Assembly (NCBI GenBank): GCA_033032175.1
Contig: CM065331.1
Location: forward strand, 10,292,370-10,356,369
From: Saturnia japonica
Lineage: Eukaryota; Arthropoda; Insecta; Lepidoptera; Saturniidae
Length of the DNA: 64,000 nt
Direction: 5' to 3'
A program made the position numbers and the translations under genes. The notes beneath the pieces were generated by a model. It saw only the letters and a program-made list of their open reading frames with translations. It was not told the DNA's origin and made no database searches. Of the stretch, positions 46,371-59,400 are shown one piece after another (within the stretch, counting starts at the first letter, position 1; each line of letters opens with the position of its first letter).

Positions 46371-49300
46371 CATAGACCAATAACCAGAGGATAGACGACC
46401 ATCTTAGAACAATAGTTTTGTTTTGTTAGCGAAGTGATTTACATATATTCACAGACGATACACATACACAACTTATCTATAGATACCAATTTATACATTT
46501 CATTCATGATTGATATCTCCATCGCATTTACTCTTGAAGTGGCCTAATGAGCCGTCCGCTACCTCTCTCTTTCCCTCATTATATTTGTATATATGGTACT
46601 TGTCAAATTAGGTTAGTGATGGAATCATAGATTTAAATCGGTACTTTACGGTAAATAAGTAAACTAGTGATGTATTTTCGTGTCAATCGGTATTTTACTA
46701 AACAAATTACCGGTTATTATCGATATTTTTGCGACGGACACCATTTTACTAGATTTATCAAACTGAGTCTTAAAATAAAAGAAACGTAAGGATTACATAA
46801 TATTTATTGTTATTGGGATTTACAAATATTAACATGCCATAAAACTTTCCCTTCATACTTCACGGGCTTAGGACCGGCTTTATGCATTGTTTTAAAACCT
46901 CAGACCTAGGAATTTCGGCAGGATCTTTAAGTGTTATGTGGTGGTTTTTATTTTAATTCATACCTTATGTTGGCTCTATATTGTGTAATTTTGGCGACAT
47001 TTTACATGATGTAGTTTGGTTATTTTGCACAAGTGGATTATAAATACCTAACTGGGAACATGCATTTTAAGTTCACTTATAACTCCCTGTAAAATTTTAA
47101 AAATGGAGCCTCGATCTTGTAGAAGCTATGTTTGAATATTGCAAGATAGATAATTACATTTGGGTAAATACTTATTGTTTAACATTGACTTTGGCTGAAA
47201 TGTGTAATAACAGTAAGAACAGTTGCCATTCAATAAAAGAAAGACGGAGCGCATGGAACTAAATGTGAAACCAGAAAAAAGGAAATACAAAATGGAACAT
47301 TATTACAATTAAATGATCATAAGAATAAAAATATTACCATAAAACAATAGTTATTAAAAGTATATAAAATAAGTTTCTTAATATGACTCATGAATGTAGA
47401 CAAAAAGTACAGAAATAACAGAATTAATCATCAATATAAAAATCAATCGCTCACAACGTATTTCTCAATATTATTACAGACAGGGAAAACAAATTCATAT
47501 TACAATTAATTAATTAAGATCATAAGAATAAAACATTACAAAATATTAACATAAAACAAAAGTTATTAAAAGTATACTTATAAAATAATTTTCTTAATAT
47601 GAATCATGAATGTTGTTAAAAAATACACCAGACAAATTTGCATGCTTCATAAAATATTTGTATGAGTAATTAGTAAATATTACACATAATGCCTAATTAA
47701 GTAATTAGAAACAAAGAAAATATGCTAGATTATGACATGATTACATACTAGAATTACATAATTATTATTTACCTTAAAAATCATAACAATACATGTGAGT
47801 ATATTCATGCATGTTTTAAATTTTATTTTATAATTGATTCTGATTTAATCAATCAATGTTATATTATGTACATTAGATAACTAAGAACATTACCTAATAA
47901 TAACAATGAATTATTAATAATATATTACAACTAGTAGTAGTACTATATTTTAAAAACAATGTAAACAAAATTTGCATACTCGTTAGAATTAACTATGAGG
48001 CATACTGAAGGAATTCTGTTAGTAATTGCATAGTAATATATTTTGCAAAGGCATAGATATAGGTATCTAGATCCAGTAATAATATATCTATACATAATAA
48101 TAGTTAATAGGGGAATTAAAATAAAGACAATTTTAGTTGCAGAAACTATGATAATAATAAGTAGTACCTATACAGTTAAATATGATTATGTAGTACTACG
48201 CCTTCTAACTGATCTGTAACTAAATCCTTTTGTAGCTTTAGTATGGATTAAACTTTCCATTTCTACATCTTTAGATCTGGAATCAATATTATGCATTCGT
48301 CTGTTAAAATTAATGCACCATTGTTTTACTTGCATTCTAATAAATAACAAATAACCAAAAAGCTTTGAGAAAAGTTTCTTTGTGCATCTCACAATTGTAC
48401 AATGTAGTATCATTTTTCTGTTCCAATGAACATTCTCAGGGGGAATAAAGTTCTATATGAATTCAGTGTCGTCAGTTTGAAAATTATCAATGTATGATCC
48501 ATATTTTTATTGGTTTACTAAATTTTGAAGGGTACCTAACATTTTGTCATCATCATTAGCACAATTTGTAAATAATGACTTACCAGTAGTGATGTTATTA
48601 ATTAATAAAGTTTTATAAGCCGAGACAAAGTGAGTACAATCTGGGTTGGTATTGAAATTACCATGTGCTCTTATTAGACCAAAAAATTTTTCTAATGGAT
48701 CTTGGTTTAGTCGTCTGAGACTTAGAAATTTTACACCCTCAATAGAGCGTAAATCAGACCACAGATGTTTCATAGTTTTAATATTATGCATAAAATGCTT
48801 CAGTGACAAAGGCTTGCTTTCCCTTTCAACGGAAGAATCAAACCACATTGAATTTAGTTTCTTCACAGCATTATTCCAGAAATCTATGTGTTCAGAATTT
48901 AAAGATAGAGCATGTTGCAATTTATAACCAGAGTGACCAAAACCATTTAAACTATCAAACAAATCATTTATAAATAAAAGTATTTCTACTGTGAAAAGAT
49001 CATTATCAATATCCACATTCGGAATAGAATATTCATGCTCCTGTAGAAAAAGCAGGGACTTCATATAAACTTCAAGCGATGTAGCCACTTGTCTGCTGAA
49101 TACTTGAGCAGCTAGTTTAACCTGGAAATATACAATAAAGTAATTTTATTTATAAAATAAAAAAATAATGCGGGGCAAAGCTAGTATCCATAATATACAG
49201 ACGAAGTCGCGGGTACCAGCTAGTAAATATATATTCAGTAGTATCGGAGATGAAAATGACTAAAATATGTTGAGATCTCTTTAGTATGGGCAATCATACA

Positions 49301-49494
49301 TCACTTTTGTCAAGCAGAGTGGTCATTTTATAAACTTCACATGCGACTGGGATTTTAATAATTTTACTTACATAGGTACATAGTGTATATAAATGATTTC
49401 ACGCCTATACAGGTTGATTTTTGAGATGGGTCAGTGAGAATTTTACTTACCTTCATTTTATCATATGATGTAGGTTTAACATGTTTGTCGGTGA
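46371..49494. repeat. Left arm of second inverted repeat (P-like copy on - strand)
   Basis: Reverse complement of 50,128-53,119, starting catagaccaataaccagagg and ending inside transposase exon 2 at gtcggtga. The left arm has about 125 bp at 47,985-48,110 that the right arm lacks. Both arms are in one contig without N. The part from 46,371 to 48,185 is AT-rich 3' sequence without genes. Confidence 0.88.
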
Positions 49495-49495
49495 C
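48186..49495 (-). pseudogene. P-element/THAP9-type transposase, C-terminal remnant (left copy)
   Basis: - strand. The end of exon 2 (49,495-49,451, donor GTAAGT) is followed by an intron with a lepidopteran retro-scrap (near 49,165-49,225). Exon 3 starts at 49,121: VKLAAQVFSRQVATSLEVYM, LNGFGHSGYKLQHALSLNSEH, then FLSLRRLNQDPLEKFFGLIRAHG carrying the last catalytic acidic residue. A stop follows LQNLVNQ (48,507-48,509). Beyond it, about 110 residues present in the 57-kb copy are deleted, and the tail MQVKQWCINFNRRMHNIDSR ends at 48,186. Confidence 0.82.
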
Positions 49496-50127
49496 TCGCC
49501 TATATATTTTAACACGAAAAGCTCGCGCATCTATTTCACTCAACATGGGAAAAATCCATAAGCGTACCCGCTACGTTTCTCTTTCACACAAAGAAACACT
49601 CACACAAAGGCATACTCATTGATATTCTTCCGCCATATTGGTCTGTGGCCGCCATTTTCATTGGAATTGTCAAAATTGACAAAACAAATTGAACCGCCAT
49701 TGTTCGTTGTTTAAACTTTATATTTGTTAATTTGTGGAATTGTAATCGCATTTTATTTTGCTCGAGATGGAGTAAAAACATTTGTTTTAAAGAATATTAT
49801 CAAGGAGGTAGTATTTGCAATTTTTAAAGCTGGATTCATAGTTAGAGCCACAGTTAGTGATCAAAGCTCTGCCAATGTTGCAGCTAATAATATCGGACTC
49901 AAATAGAGAACTTGTACGCAGTGAAGGCTACAATGATAATAATGTTTCCTATAACATTAATAGTAACCGGCTATATCACATCTATGATGTACCTCATTTA
50001 CTAAAATGTTTTCGCAATAATTTTTAGAAGAAAGATCTTCTCATCGGTAATCGGCGTGCTAAGTGGGAGTACATTGAAATTCTTTATAAAGTAGATGGAA
50101 ATGGTGGACGAGCAAGAAGCACTAAAC
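49496..50127. other. Spacer of second inverted repeat
   Basis: Unique sequence. Positions about 49,580-49,740 (catactcattg, cgccattgtt, gacaaaacaaattg) resemble the 5' end region of the 53-61 kb element (complement of about 60,980-61,110). From about 49,738 it is transposase exon 2 on the + strand. Confidence 0.6.
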
Positions 50128-51436
50128 TCACCGACAAACATGTTAAACCTACATCATATGATAAAATGAAGGTAAGTAAAATTCTCACTGACCCATCTCA
50201 AAAATCAACCTGTATAGGCGTGAAATCATTTATATACACTATGTACCTATGTAAGTAAAATTATTAAAATCCCAGTCGCATGTGAAGTTTATAAAATGAC
50301 CACTTTGCTTGACAAAAGTGATGTATGATTGCCCATACTAAAGAGATCTCAACATATTTTAGTCATTTTCATCTCCAATACTACTGAATATATATTTACT
50401 AGCTGGTACCCGCGACTTCGTCTGTATATTATGGATACTAGCTTTGCCCCGCATTATTTTTTTATTTTATAAATAAAATTACTTTATTGTATATTTCCAG
50501 GTCAAACTAGCTGCTCAAGTATTCAGCAGACAAGTGGCTACATCGCTTGAAGTTTATATGAAGTCCCTGCTTTTTCTACAGGAGCATGAATATTCTATTC
50601 CGAATGTGGATATTGATAATGATCTTTTCACAGTAGAAATACTTTTATTTATAAATGATTTGTTTGATAGTTTAAATGGTTTTGGTCACTCTGGTTATAA
50701 ATTGCAACATGCTCTATCTTTAAATTCTGAACACATAGATTTCTGGAATAATGCTGTGAAGAAACTAAATTCAATGTGGTTTGATTCTTCCGTTGAAAGG
50801 GAAAGCATGCCTTTGTCACTGAAGCATTTTATGCATAATATTAAAACTATGAAACATCTGTGGTCTGATTTACGCTCTATTGAGGGTGTCAAATTTTTAA
50901 GTCTCAGACGACTAAACCAAGATCCATTAGAAAAATTTTTTGGTCTAATAAGAGCACATGGTAATTTCAATACCAACCCAGATTGTACTCACTTTGTCTC
51001 GGCTTATAAAACTTTATTAATTAATAACATCACTACTGGTAAGTCATTATTTACAAATTGTGCTAATGATGATGACAAAATGTTAGGTACCCTTCAAAAT
51101 TTAGTAAACCAATAAAAATATGGATCATACATTGATAATTTTCAAACTGACGACACTGAATTCATAGAGAATTTTATTCCCCCTGAGAATGTTCATTGGA
51201 ACAAAAAATTGATACTACATTGTACAATTGTGAGATGCACAAAGAAACTTTTCTAAAAGTTTTTTGGTTATTTGTTATTTATTAGAATGCAAGTAAAACA
51301 ATGGTGCATTAATTTTAACAGACGAATGCATAATATTGATTCCAGATCTAAAGATGTAGAAATGGAAAGTTTAATCCATACTAAAGCTACAAAAGGATTT
51401 AGTTACAGATCAGTTAGAAGGCGTAGTACTACATAA
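49738..51436 (+). pseudogene. P-element/THAP9-type transposase, internally deleted copy (right copy)
   Basis: + strand. Exon 2 remnant 49,738-50,171 begins IVIAFYFARDGVKTFVLKN and continues GFIVRATVSDQSSANVA with the second catalytic Asp; several stops follow. Donor GTAAGT is at 50,172 and the acceptor TTTCCAG ends at 50,500. Exon 3 (50,501-51,436) matches the left-arm copy residue for residue apart from a few changes, with the same stop after LQNLVNQ and the same deletion. The N-terminal THAP exon is absent: the element's 5' end is joined directly to mid exon 2. Confidence 0.82.
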
Positions 51437-53119
51437 TCATATTTAACTGTATAGGTACTACTTATTATTATCATAGTTTCTGCAACTAAAATTGTCTTTA
51501 TTTTAATTCCTCTATTAAGTATGCAAATTTTGTTTACATTGTTTTTAAAATATAGTACTACTACTAGTTGTAATATATTATTAATAATTCATTGTTATTA
51601 TTAGGTAATGTTCTTAGTTATCTAATGTAACATTGATTGATTAAATCAGAATCAATTATAAAATAAAATTTAAAACATGCATGAATATACTCACATGTAT
51701 TGTTATGATTTTTAAGGTAAATAATAATTATGTAATTCTAGTATGTAATCATGTCATAATCTAGCATATTTTCTTTGTTTCTAATTACTTAATTAGGCAT
51801 TATGTGTATTATTTACTAATTATTCATACAAATATTTTATGAAGCATGCAAATTTGTCTGGTGTATTTTTTAACAACATTCATGATTCATATTAAGAAAG
51901 TTATTTTATAAGTATACTTTTAATAACTTTTGTTTTATGTTAATATTTTGTAATGTTTTTATTCTTATGATCTTAATTAATTAATTGTAATATGAATTTG
52001 TTTTCCCTGTCTGTAATAATATTGAGAAATACGTTGTGAGCGATTGATTTTTATATTGATGATTAATTCTGTTATTTCTGTACTTTTTGTCTACATTCAT
52101 GAGTCATATTAAGAAACTTATTTTATATACTTTTAATAACTATTGTTTTATGGTAATATTTTTATTCTTATGATCATTTAATTGTAATAATGTTCCATTT
52201 TGTATGTCCTTTTTTCTGGTTTCACTTTTAGTTCCATGCGCTCCGTCTTTCTTTTATTGAATGGCAACTGTTCTTACTGTTATTACACATTTCAGCCAAA
52301 GTCAATGTTAAACAATAAGTATTTACCCAAATGTAATTATCTATCTTGCAATATTCAAACATAGCTTCAACAAGATCGAGGCTCCATTTTTAAAACTTTA
52401 CAGGGAGTTTTATGTGAACTTAAAATGCATGTTCCCAGTTAGGTATTTATAATCCACTTGTGCAAAATAACCAAACTACATCACGTAAAATGTCGTCAAA
52501 ATTACACAATATAGAGCCAACATAAGGTATGAATTAAAATAAAAACCACCACATAACACTTCAAGATCCTGCCGAAATTCCTAGGTCTGAGGTTTTAAAA
52601 CAATGCATAAAGCCGGTCCTAAGCCCGTGAAGTATGAAGGGAAAGTTTTATGGCATGTTAATATTTGTAAATCCCAATAAGAATAAATATTATGTAATCC
52701 TTACGTTTTTTTTATTTTAAGACTCAGTTTGATAAATCTGGTAAAATGGTTGCCGTCGCAAAAATATCGATAAAAACCGGTAATTTGTTTAGTAAAATAC
52801 CGATTGACACGAAAATACATCACTAGTTTACTTATTTACCGTAAAGTACCGATTTAAATCTATGATTCCATCACTAACGTAATTTGACAAGTACCATATA
52901 TACAAATATAATGAGGGAAAGAGAGAGGTAGCGGACGGCTCATTAGGCCACTTCAAGAGTAAATGCGATGGAGATATCAATCATGAATGAAATGTATAAA
53001 TTGGTATCTATAGATAAGTTGTGTATGTGTATCGTCTGTGAATATGTGTAAATAACCTCGCTAACGAAACAAAACGAATGTTCTAAGATGGTCGTCTATC
53101 CTCTGGTTATTGGTCTATG
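50128..53119. repeat. Right arm of second inverted repeat
   Basis: Mirror of 46,371-49,494. Positions 51,437-53,119 are AT-rich 3' sequence without genes. Confidence 0.88.
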
Positions 53120-54039
53120 ATTAATACCACCGTCTCTTTTACTCTTGTGCAAGTCGTATATATAACCCCTTTTGCATCCTTTTCTTTCGGAACTTATTAT
53201 ATGAATATTTAGTTTCGAATAGTGGTGAAAACTGGAATACGTACCGATAACGTTTTGTTGAATCGGTAAACTAGTGGGGTACTTTACGATTTATTTTTGA
53301 ATGATTTTACCGGTTCTTATTAAAGTTCTTTTAGAATTTATTTTCATGTATTTACTCACAATAAAATAAAACTGCACATACAAGAACTCATTAATTATTT
53401 TTATTACAATTACAATATATACATAACATAATGGATATTAAAAGTTTCATTAGATTTTGTAACAATTAGCAATCGACCGCCAATTCTTACGCTTTAATTA
53501 CAATAAAATATAGTATTAAAATACGGTACTCATCGAAAAAGTAGCTATATTGTATTAAAATACAATATATAATATACATAATATAATATGTAATATAATA
53601 CACTATAGTGAAATAATGTTTAGAATCAAATCCGTAATTGAAATTGAACCTTTTCGTAATATTAGTCATAGATGATTGTTTATAAGAATGTCGAGTAGGT
53701 AATCAAAAATGGTTAAAGTTGAACAAATAAAATGATTAATTGTTACACGCAAATCAACTTTTCCTTCATACTTTACGGACTTAGGACCGACTTTATGCAT
53801 TCGTTTTCAGAACCGTATGTATTGTATTATAGGATGATAAAATGCATGAAGGTGTATTTAAAAAGAAGACTGCGTGTTTGTTGATTCCTAGAGAATCAAT
53901 ACGAATTAGACAAATATTAGCAGTATAAAAAATAAATATTAACTAACAATATACAAGTAATTAACAAATTAAAGAAATTGCTATATATAAATAATAAGCC
54001 AATGTACTTCACACCAAACAATTACAAAGGAAATTCCGC
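53120..54039 (-). other. 3' region of the 53-61 kb P-like element
   Basis: Positions about 53,260-53,320 and 53,756-53,810 (ttccttcatactttacgg, ggaccgactttatgcatt) resemble 46,640-46,700 and 46,848-46,905 in the same orientation, so this is the diverged 3' flank of a third copy of the same family. No gene. Confidence 0.5.
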
Positions 54040-56150
54040 TAGGCTTTTAAATATTACAATAAACATTATTAGGTTCTATACAGATTTTGACTTATGTGTG
54101 TCATGCATTTACAAAATTATATATATTATAATAATAGTATTAATGATATAACAATATTGTTTCACATTAAATGATATTTATTTATATACTAATAAACTTA
54201 AAACCTAGAATTATTAAAATAATATAAACTAGATAGAACTTATGTATTTGAACCAAGGCATGATAAAAAAAAATTAAGACTTAATCTACATTTACTATAA
54301 AAATATTTCTTAAACATATCTTAAATAGCAAAAAAAATTGATGTAGTTTGATTTATTAAATTGTATATTGTACAATAGGCATGATAATTTTGTTATGAAT
54401 TTAAAAAATTATACTATAATAATATTACTGGTGTAACAATATTGTTTTACATTATATTTACCTATATGTAATTTACTTATATACAAAAATCATATACAGT
54501 ATAAAGAACTTAAGTATTTAAACCAATGCATCATAATTATTATTATGTATTTACAAAACTATGACATAATAATACTATTGATGTAATATTATATCACATT
54601 ATTATGTAATTTAATTACTTATAAATAACATACAGATTACTTCAAAATATTGCATAAGAAACTAAATCCTAATCTACATTTATAAAACCATTCCTTTCAA
54701 CAGCCTTTAGGTTACAAAATATTTTACAATTTCTTAAGACTGGAATTATTAAAATAAAATGCATCAGAACCAATGCATGAAAAAAAAAATTATGCGTTTA
54801 TAAAGTTATAATATTACTGATTTGACATTATTGTCTTACATTATATAAATATATTATTTATTTATAAAAAAATAACATACTGATAACTTTAAAACATGAT
54901 ATAAAAACTAAATCCCAACTACATTTACTATAAAAATAATTCTTTCAACAAGTCTTAAATTGTAAAAGAAAGTGATGTACCTTCATTTACAATAATATAG
55001 AATAGCCCTTATGTGTTTGGAACAAGGCATGATAAATTTTGTTATGTATTTACAAAATTATAATAATATTTCTGGTTTAACAATATTTGTATTACATTAA
55101 ATATGTTATTTATTTATTTCAAAAATAACATACTGGTAACTTTAAAATATGGTATAAAAAACTAAGTCCTAATTTACATTTACTTTAAAAATATCTCTTT
55201 CAACATCTCGTAAATTGCAAAAAAAAAGTGATTTACCTTCATTTAAAATAATATAGAATAGCCCTTATGCGTTTGGAACAAGACATGATATATTTACAAA
55301 ATTATAATAATATTACTGGTTTAACAATATTTGTCTTACATTTTATGTTATTTATTTATTTCAAAAATAACATACTGGTAACTTTACACAATGGTATAAA
55401 AAACTAAGTCCTAATTTACATTTACTTTAAAAATATCACTTTCAACATCTCTTAAATTGCAAAAATAATGTGATGTACCTTCATTTAAAATAATATAGAA
55501 TAGCCCTTATGTGTTTGGAACAAGACATGATATATTTACAAAATTATAATAATATTACTGGTTTAACAATATTTGTCTTACATTTTATGTTATTTATTTA
55601 TTTCAAAAATAACATACTTACTGGTAACTTTACACAATGGTATAAAAAACGAAGTCCTAATTTAAATTTACTTTAAAAATATCACTTTCAACATCTCGTA
55701 AATTGCAAAAAAAAAGTGATTTACCTTCATTTAAAATAATATAGAATAGCCCTTATGTGTTTGGAACAAGACATGATATATTTACAAAATTATAATAATA
55801 TTACTGGTTTAACAATATTTGTCTTACATTTTATGTTATTTATTTATTTCAAAAATAACATACTGGTAACTTTAAAACATGGTATAAAAGACTAAGTCCT
55901 AATTTACATTTACTTTAAAAATGTCTCTTTCAACATCTCTTAAATTGCAAAAAAAAGTGATGTACTTTAATTTAAAATAATATAGAATAGCCCTAATATA
56001 TTTGGAACAAAGCATGATACATTTTGTTATGTATTTACAAAATTATACTATAATAATAACATTACTGATGTAATATTGTTTTATGAACTACAAAATTATA
56101 TACAAAAGTTATACAATGTACCTTGATTTATGAAAATAATATGTACTTAG
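54040..56150. repeat. Satellite: ~243-bp tandem repeat, five clear and several decayed units
   Basis: The phrase aatagccctta recurs at about 55,011, 55,257, 55,499, 55,745 and 55,986, that is at spacings of 246, 242, 246 and 241 bp. Earlier decayed units are seen near 54,238, 54,510 and 54,760. Each unit contains ttactggtttaacaatattt and catactggtaacttta. Very AT-rich, with no coding potential. Confidence 0.88.
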
Positions 56151-56492
56151 TAAAACTTATGTAAGGGATTATTATTAATTGGAAAACAAAACATTTACAA
56201 CTGAACATAATAAGAAGAGTAACAAAGTCTCATAGTATAATGCTCAGTAATCAAATGAACATAAAAATGAACTAGAAGGCGTCACATTATATTATACATA
56301 TAGCACAGTGTTTTTAATTAATGAGGTATTAAATTGGTTGAGGTTGAAAATACAGTTAAATGAAAAATAACTGCTGGACAAATGATCGCTTCAATAAAAT
56401 ATCTCCATGTGTATACATCTGGGTTTTTCTTGGATTGTAATTTACTCACAATTAATAAGTGCACTAATATAAACGATATAAAAATGGAACAA
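56151..56492 (-). other. 3' flank of P-like transposase, nothing recognised
   Basis: AT-rich sequence between the satellite and the transposase stop. Confidence 0.35.
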
Positions 56493-59400
56493 TTATGTAC
56501 TTCGCCTCCTTACTGATCTATAACCAAATCCTTTAGTAACACTTGTTCTAATTAAAGTTTCCATTTCTGCATGTTTAGGCCTTGAATCAACATTATGGAC
56601 TCGTCTATTGAAATTTATGCACCATTGCTTAACTTGCATTCTAATAACAAACAACCAAAAAACTTTCATAAAATCTGCTTTGTGTGTTACACAATTATAC
56701 CATTTCATATCAACTGTTTATTCCAATGAATGTATTATTAACTCAGAGTAAATATAAACACTACAAATTGATGGTAGCATTCTATCAATAATATATATAC
56801 TTTGCCACACAATTAAACTTAAGTTTTTGGATGGATAAAATAATCTATCAACATTAGAACTATACTCCCTTAATTCTATCAAAGAATGACAAGGTTCCTT
56901 CTCAGACAACAGGGCTTTTTTACAATTCTTGCATTCTTTACATTGCAAATTTGGTATTAAGTAATGACAAATAGAACCAGCAATATATGATACAGTTTTG
57001 TTTTGTAGAACATTCTCAGAAGGAATTACATTCTCTATGAAGTGAACACTAATATCAGGTTGAATATCATCATTATGAAATCCATATTTTTTGCGATTTA
57101 CAAAATTTTCAAGTGTACCTAACATTTTATCATCATCATTGGCATAATTAGTGTACAGTGACTTGCCAGTGGTTATGTTGTTAATCAATAAAGTTTTAAA
57201 AGCAGAAACAAAATGATTACAGTCGGGATTTATACTGAACTGACCATGTGCTCTTACTTGTCCAAAAAAGTTTTCTAATGGGTCTTGATTTAAACGTCTG
57301 AGACTCAAAAATTTCACACCGTCAATTGAACATAAGTCGGTCCATAAAAGTTTAATTGATTTAATATTATGTATAAAATGCTTAAGTGATAAGGGCTTGC
57401 TTTCCCTTTCGTTGGAAGAGTCAAACCGCATTGAATCTAGTTTTTTCACAGCAGTATCCCAAAATTCCAAATGTTCTGAATTTAATGACAAAGCATGCTG
57501 TAATTTATCTCCAGAGAAACCAAAACCATTTAGGCTATCAAATAAGTTATTAACAAACAAAAGGATTTCTGCTGTGAATAAACCACTTTCAATGTCTATA
57601 TTTGAATGAGCATACTCATGTTCCTGTATATATAACAGTGACTTCATATATACTTCCAGTGATGTGGACACTTGTCGGCTGAAAACCTGAGCTGCAAGTT
57701 TGACCTGGAAGAATATATACAATAATATAATAAATAAAGTAGCCAAGTAAAAAGTCATCAAATAAAAAAAAAGTTGACCCTGCAAGGGTACCAGGCAGAT
57801 GTGAAACATCTTAGTGGATATTTGAAAAAATACGACGGGTGATCCCGAAATATGACAAACCAAAGGAAAGTCCCTGTGAAGATGCTTATTTTATCACTAT
57901 ATGTATGGCTGTCGTGACCCCTACCACTCAACTTGATCACTGGATATACACCGGCTAATACCGAAACAACAAACCACCAGAAAGTCACCGTGAAATTGTT
58001 TATTTTGTAACAATGTGTATGGTAGTCATAACCCTTACCACTAAACCATTTTGTGTTATCTCCGGACATACAAACAGATAGACATACAGACAAAATAATT
58101 TTTTATGCTACATTCGTGGTCAGTATCGTTCATATAGTAATGTGTAACAGAAAATTTTGAAAGAAATTACATGTTCAGACAGAACTACAGATTTATTAAT
58201 ATAGATGTGTTATTGGCAATATATGAAATGTCGGAATTTGAGTGAGTGGGACTGAATGAAATAAAGAGAATGACTACATACTTTGCCTAGGTATTCTATA
58301 TATGTACGTTACAAAATACCAATGATGCTCGGTTAGATTAGGTTGTACTTGTGAACAAGTACTAGCGAGCCAACCTTGTCAGCAGTTGGCGAATGCCACA
58401 GTCTCAATAGAATGCGTAGGAAATGATATAAATGACGTTTATACCTCAATAAAACAGTTCGTACAAGTCCGGTCGTTACACTGCTATGCCAATTCCACGA
58501 TGAATATAGGCATGAAAATCATGTATGTTACATGCCATGGTTTCATCACGATGTTTTTCTAAACTAAAAGGCTGACCTTATAGTTAAGGTAAGTAAGTAC
58601 CCAAGTATTCATGTATTCATTATAGTTTTGAAACCTATAATGACCGATACAATTTCCGAAATTGCTACCACTAAACTATCATTGCTTAAAACATATACAT
58701 ATATATCTTTTCATAAGAATATATATAAATACTTTGTTTTTAAAACATAAATGAATGCAGATTTAAACTTTTAACTGAACAGGATGATATTATTATTAAT
58801 ACTTACTTTGATCTAAAAAAAAATTATTAATAAAAATATGTACTACATGGCCTGTGCAACATTACACAAACATTGGATTATCTTAAAAATGTATGTACTT
58901 TCTAAGAAACAGACACTTTTATAAGTAAAATTATAAAAAGATACTGCTAATAAATAAGAGAAGGAAACCATTTAAACTTATGTGTCCAACAAGTTACTAT
59001 TTACATTAATGTGTTATGATATGTTATTCTTGATAATTAAATCAATCTTCATAAAAATTCCCTAAAATAAACTGGGTAAGTTTACAATTATTAATTACCT
59101 TCATTTTATCATATGTACTTGGTTTTATATGTTTATCTGTGAGTTTAGTGCTTCTTGCTCTTCCACCAATGCCATCTACTTTATAAAGCATTTCAATGAA
59201 CTGCCATTGTGCCCGCTGATCACCACTGAGAAGATGTTTTTTCTGAAAATTGTTTCGGAAACCTTTTAATAAATGTGGTACATCATAAATATGATATAAA
59301 AGGTTATTACCAATGCAATAATAAATATTCCCATCCCTACAGGTATCGCTGTGTAACAGATTTATATTTGAGTCACATATTAATGATTTAATAGTTGCAA

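Noticed and set aside
46371..53119. Second inverted repeat as one transposon with terminal repeats
   Set aside because: Outer flanks show no matching target duplication and the arms end inside a transposase exon, so inverted duplication of a truncated copy fits better.
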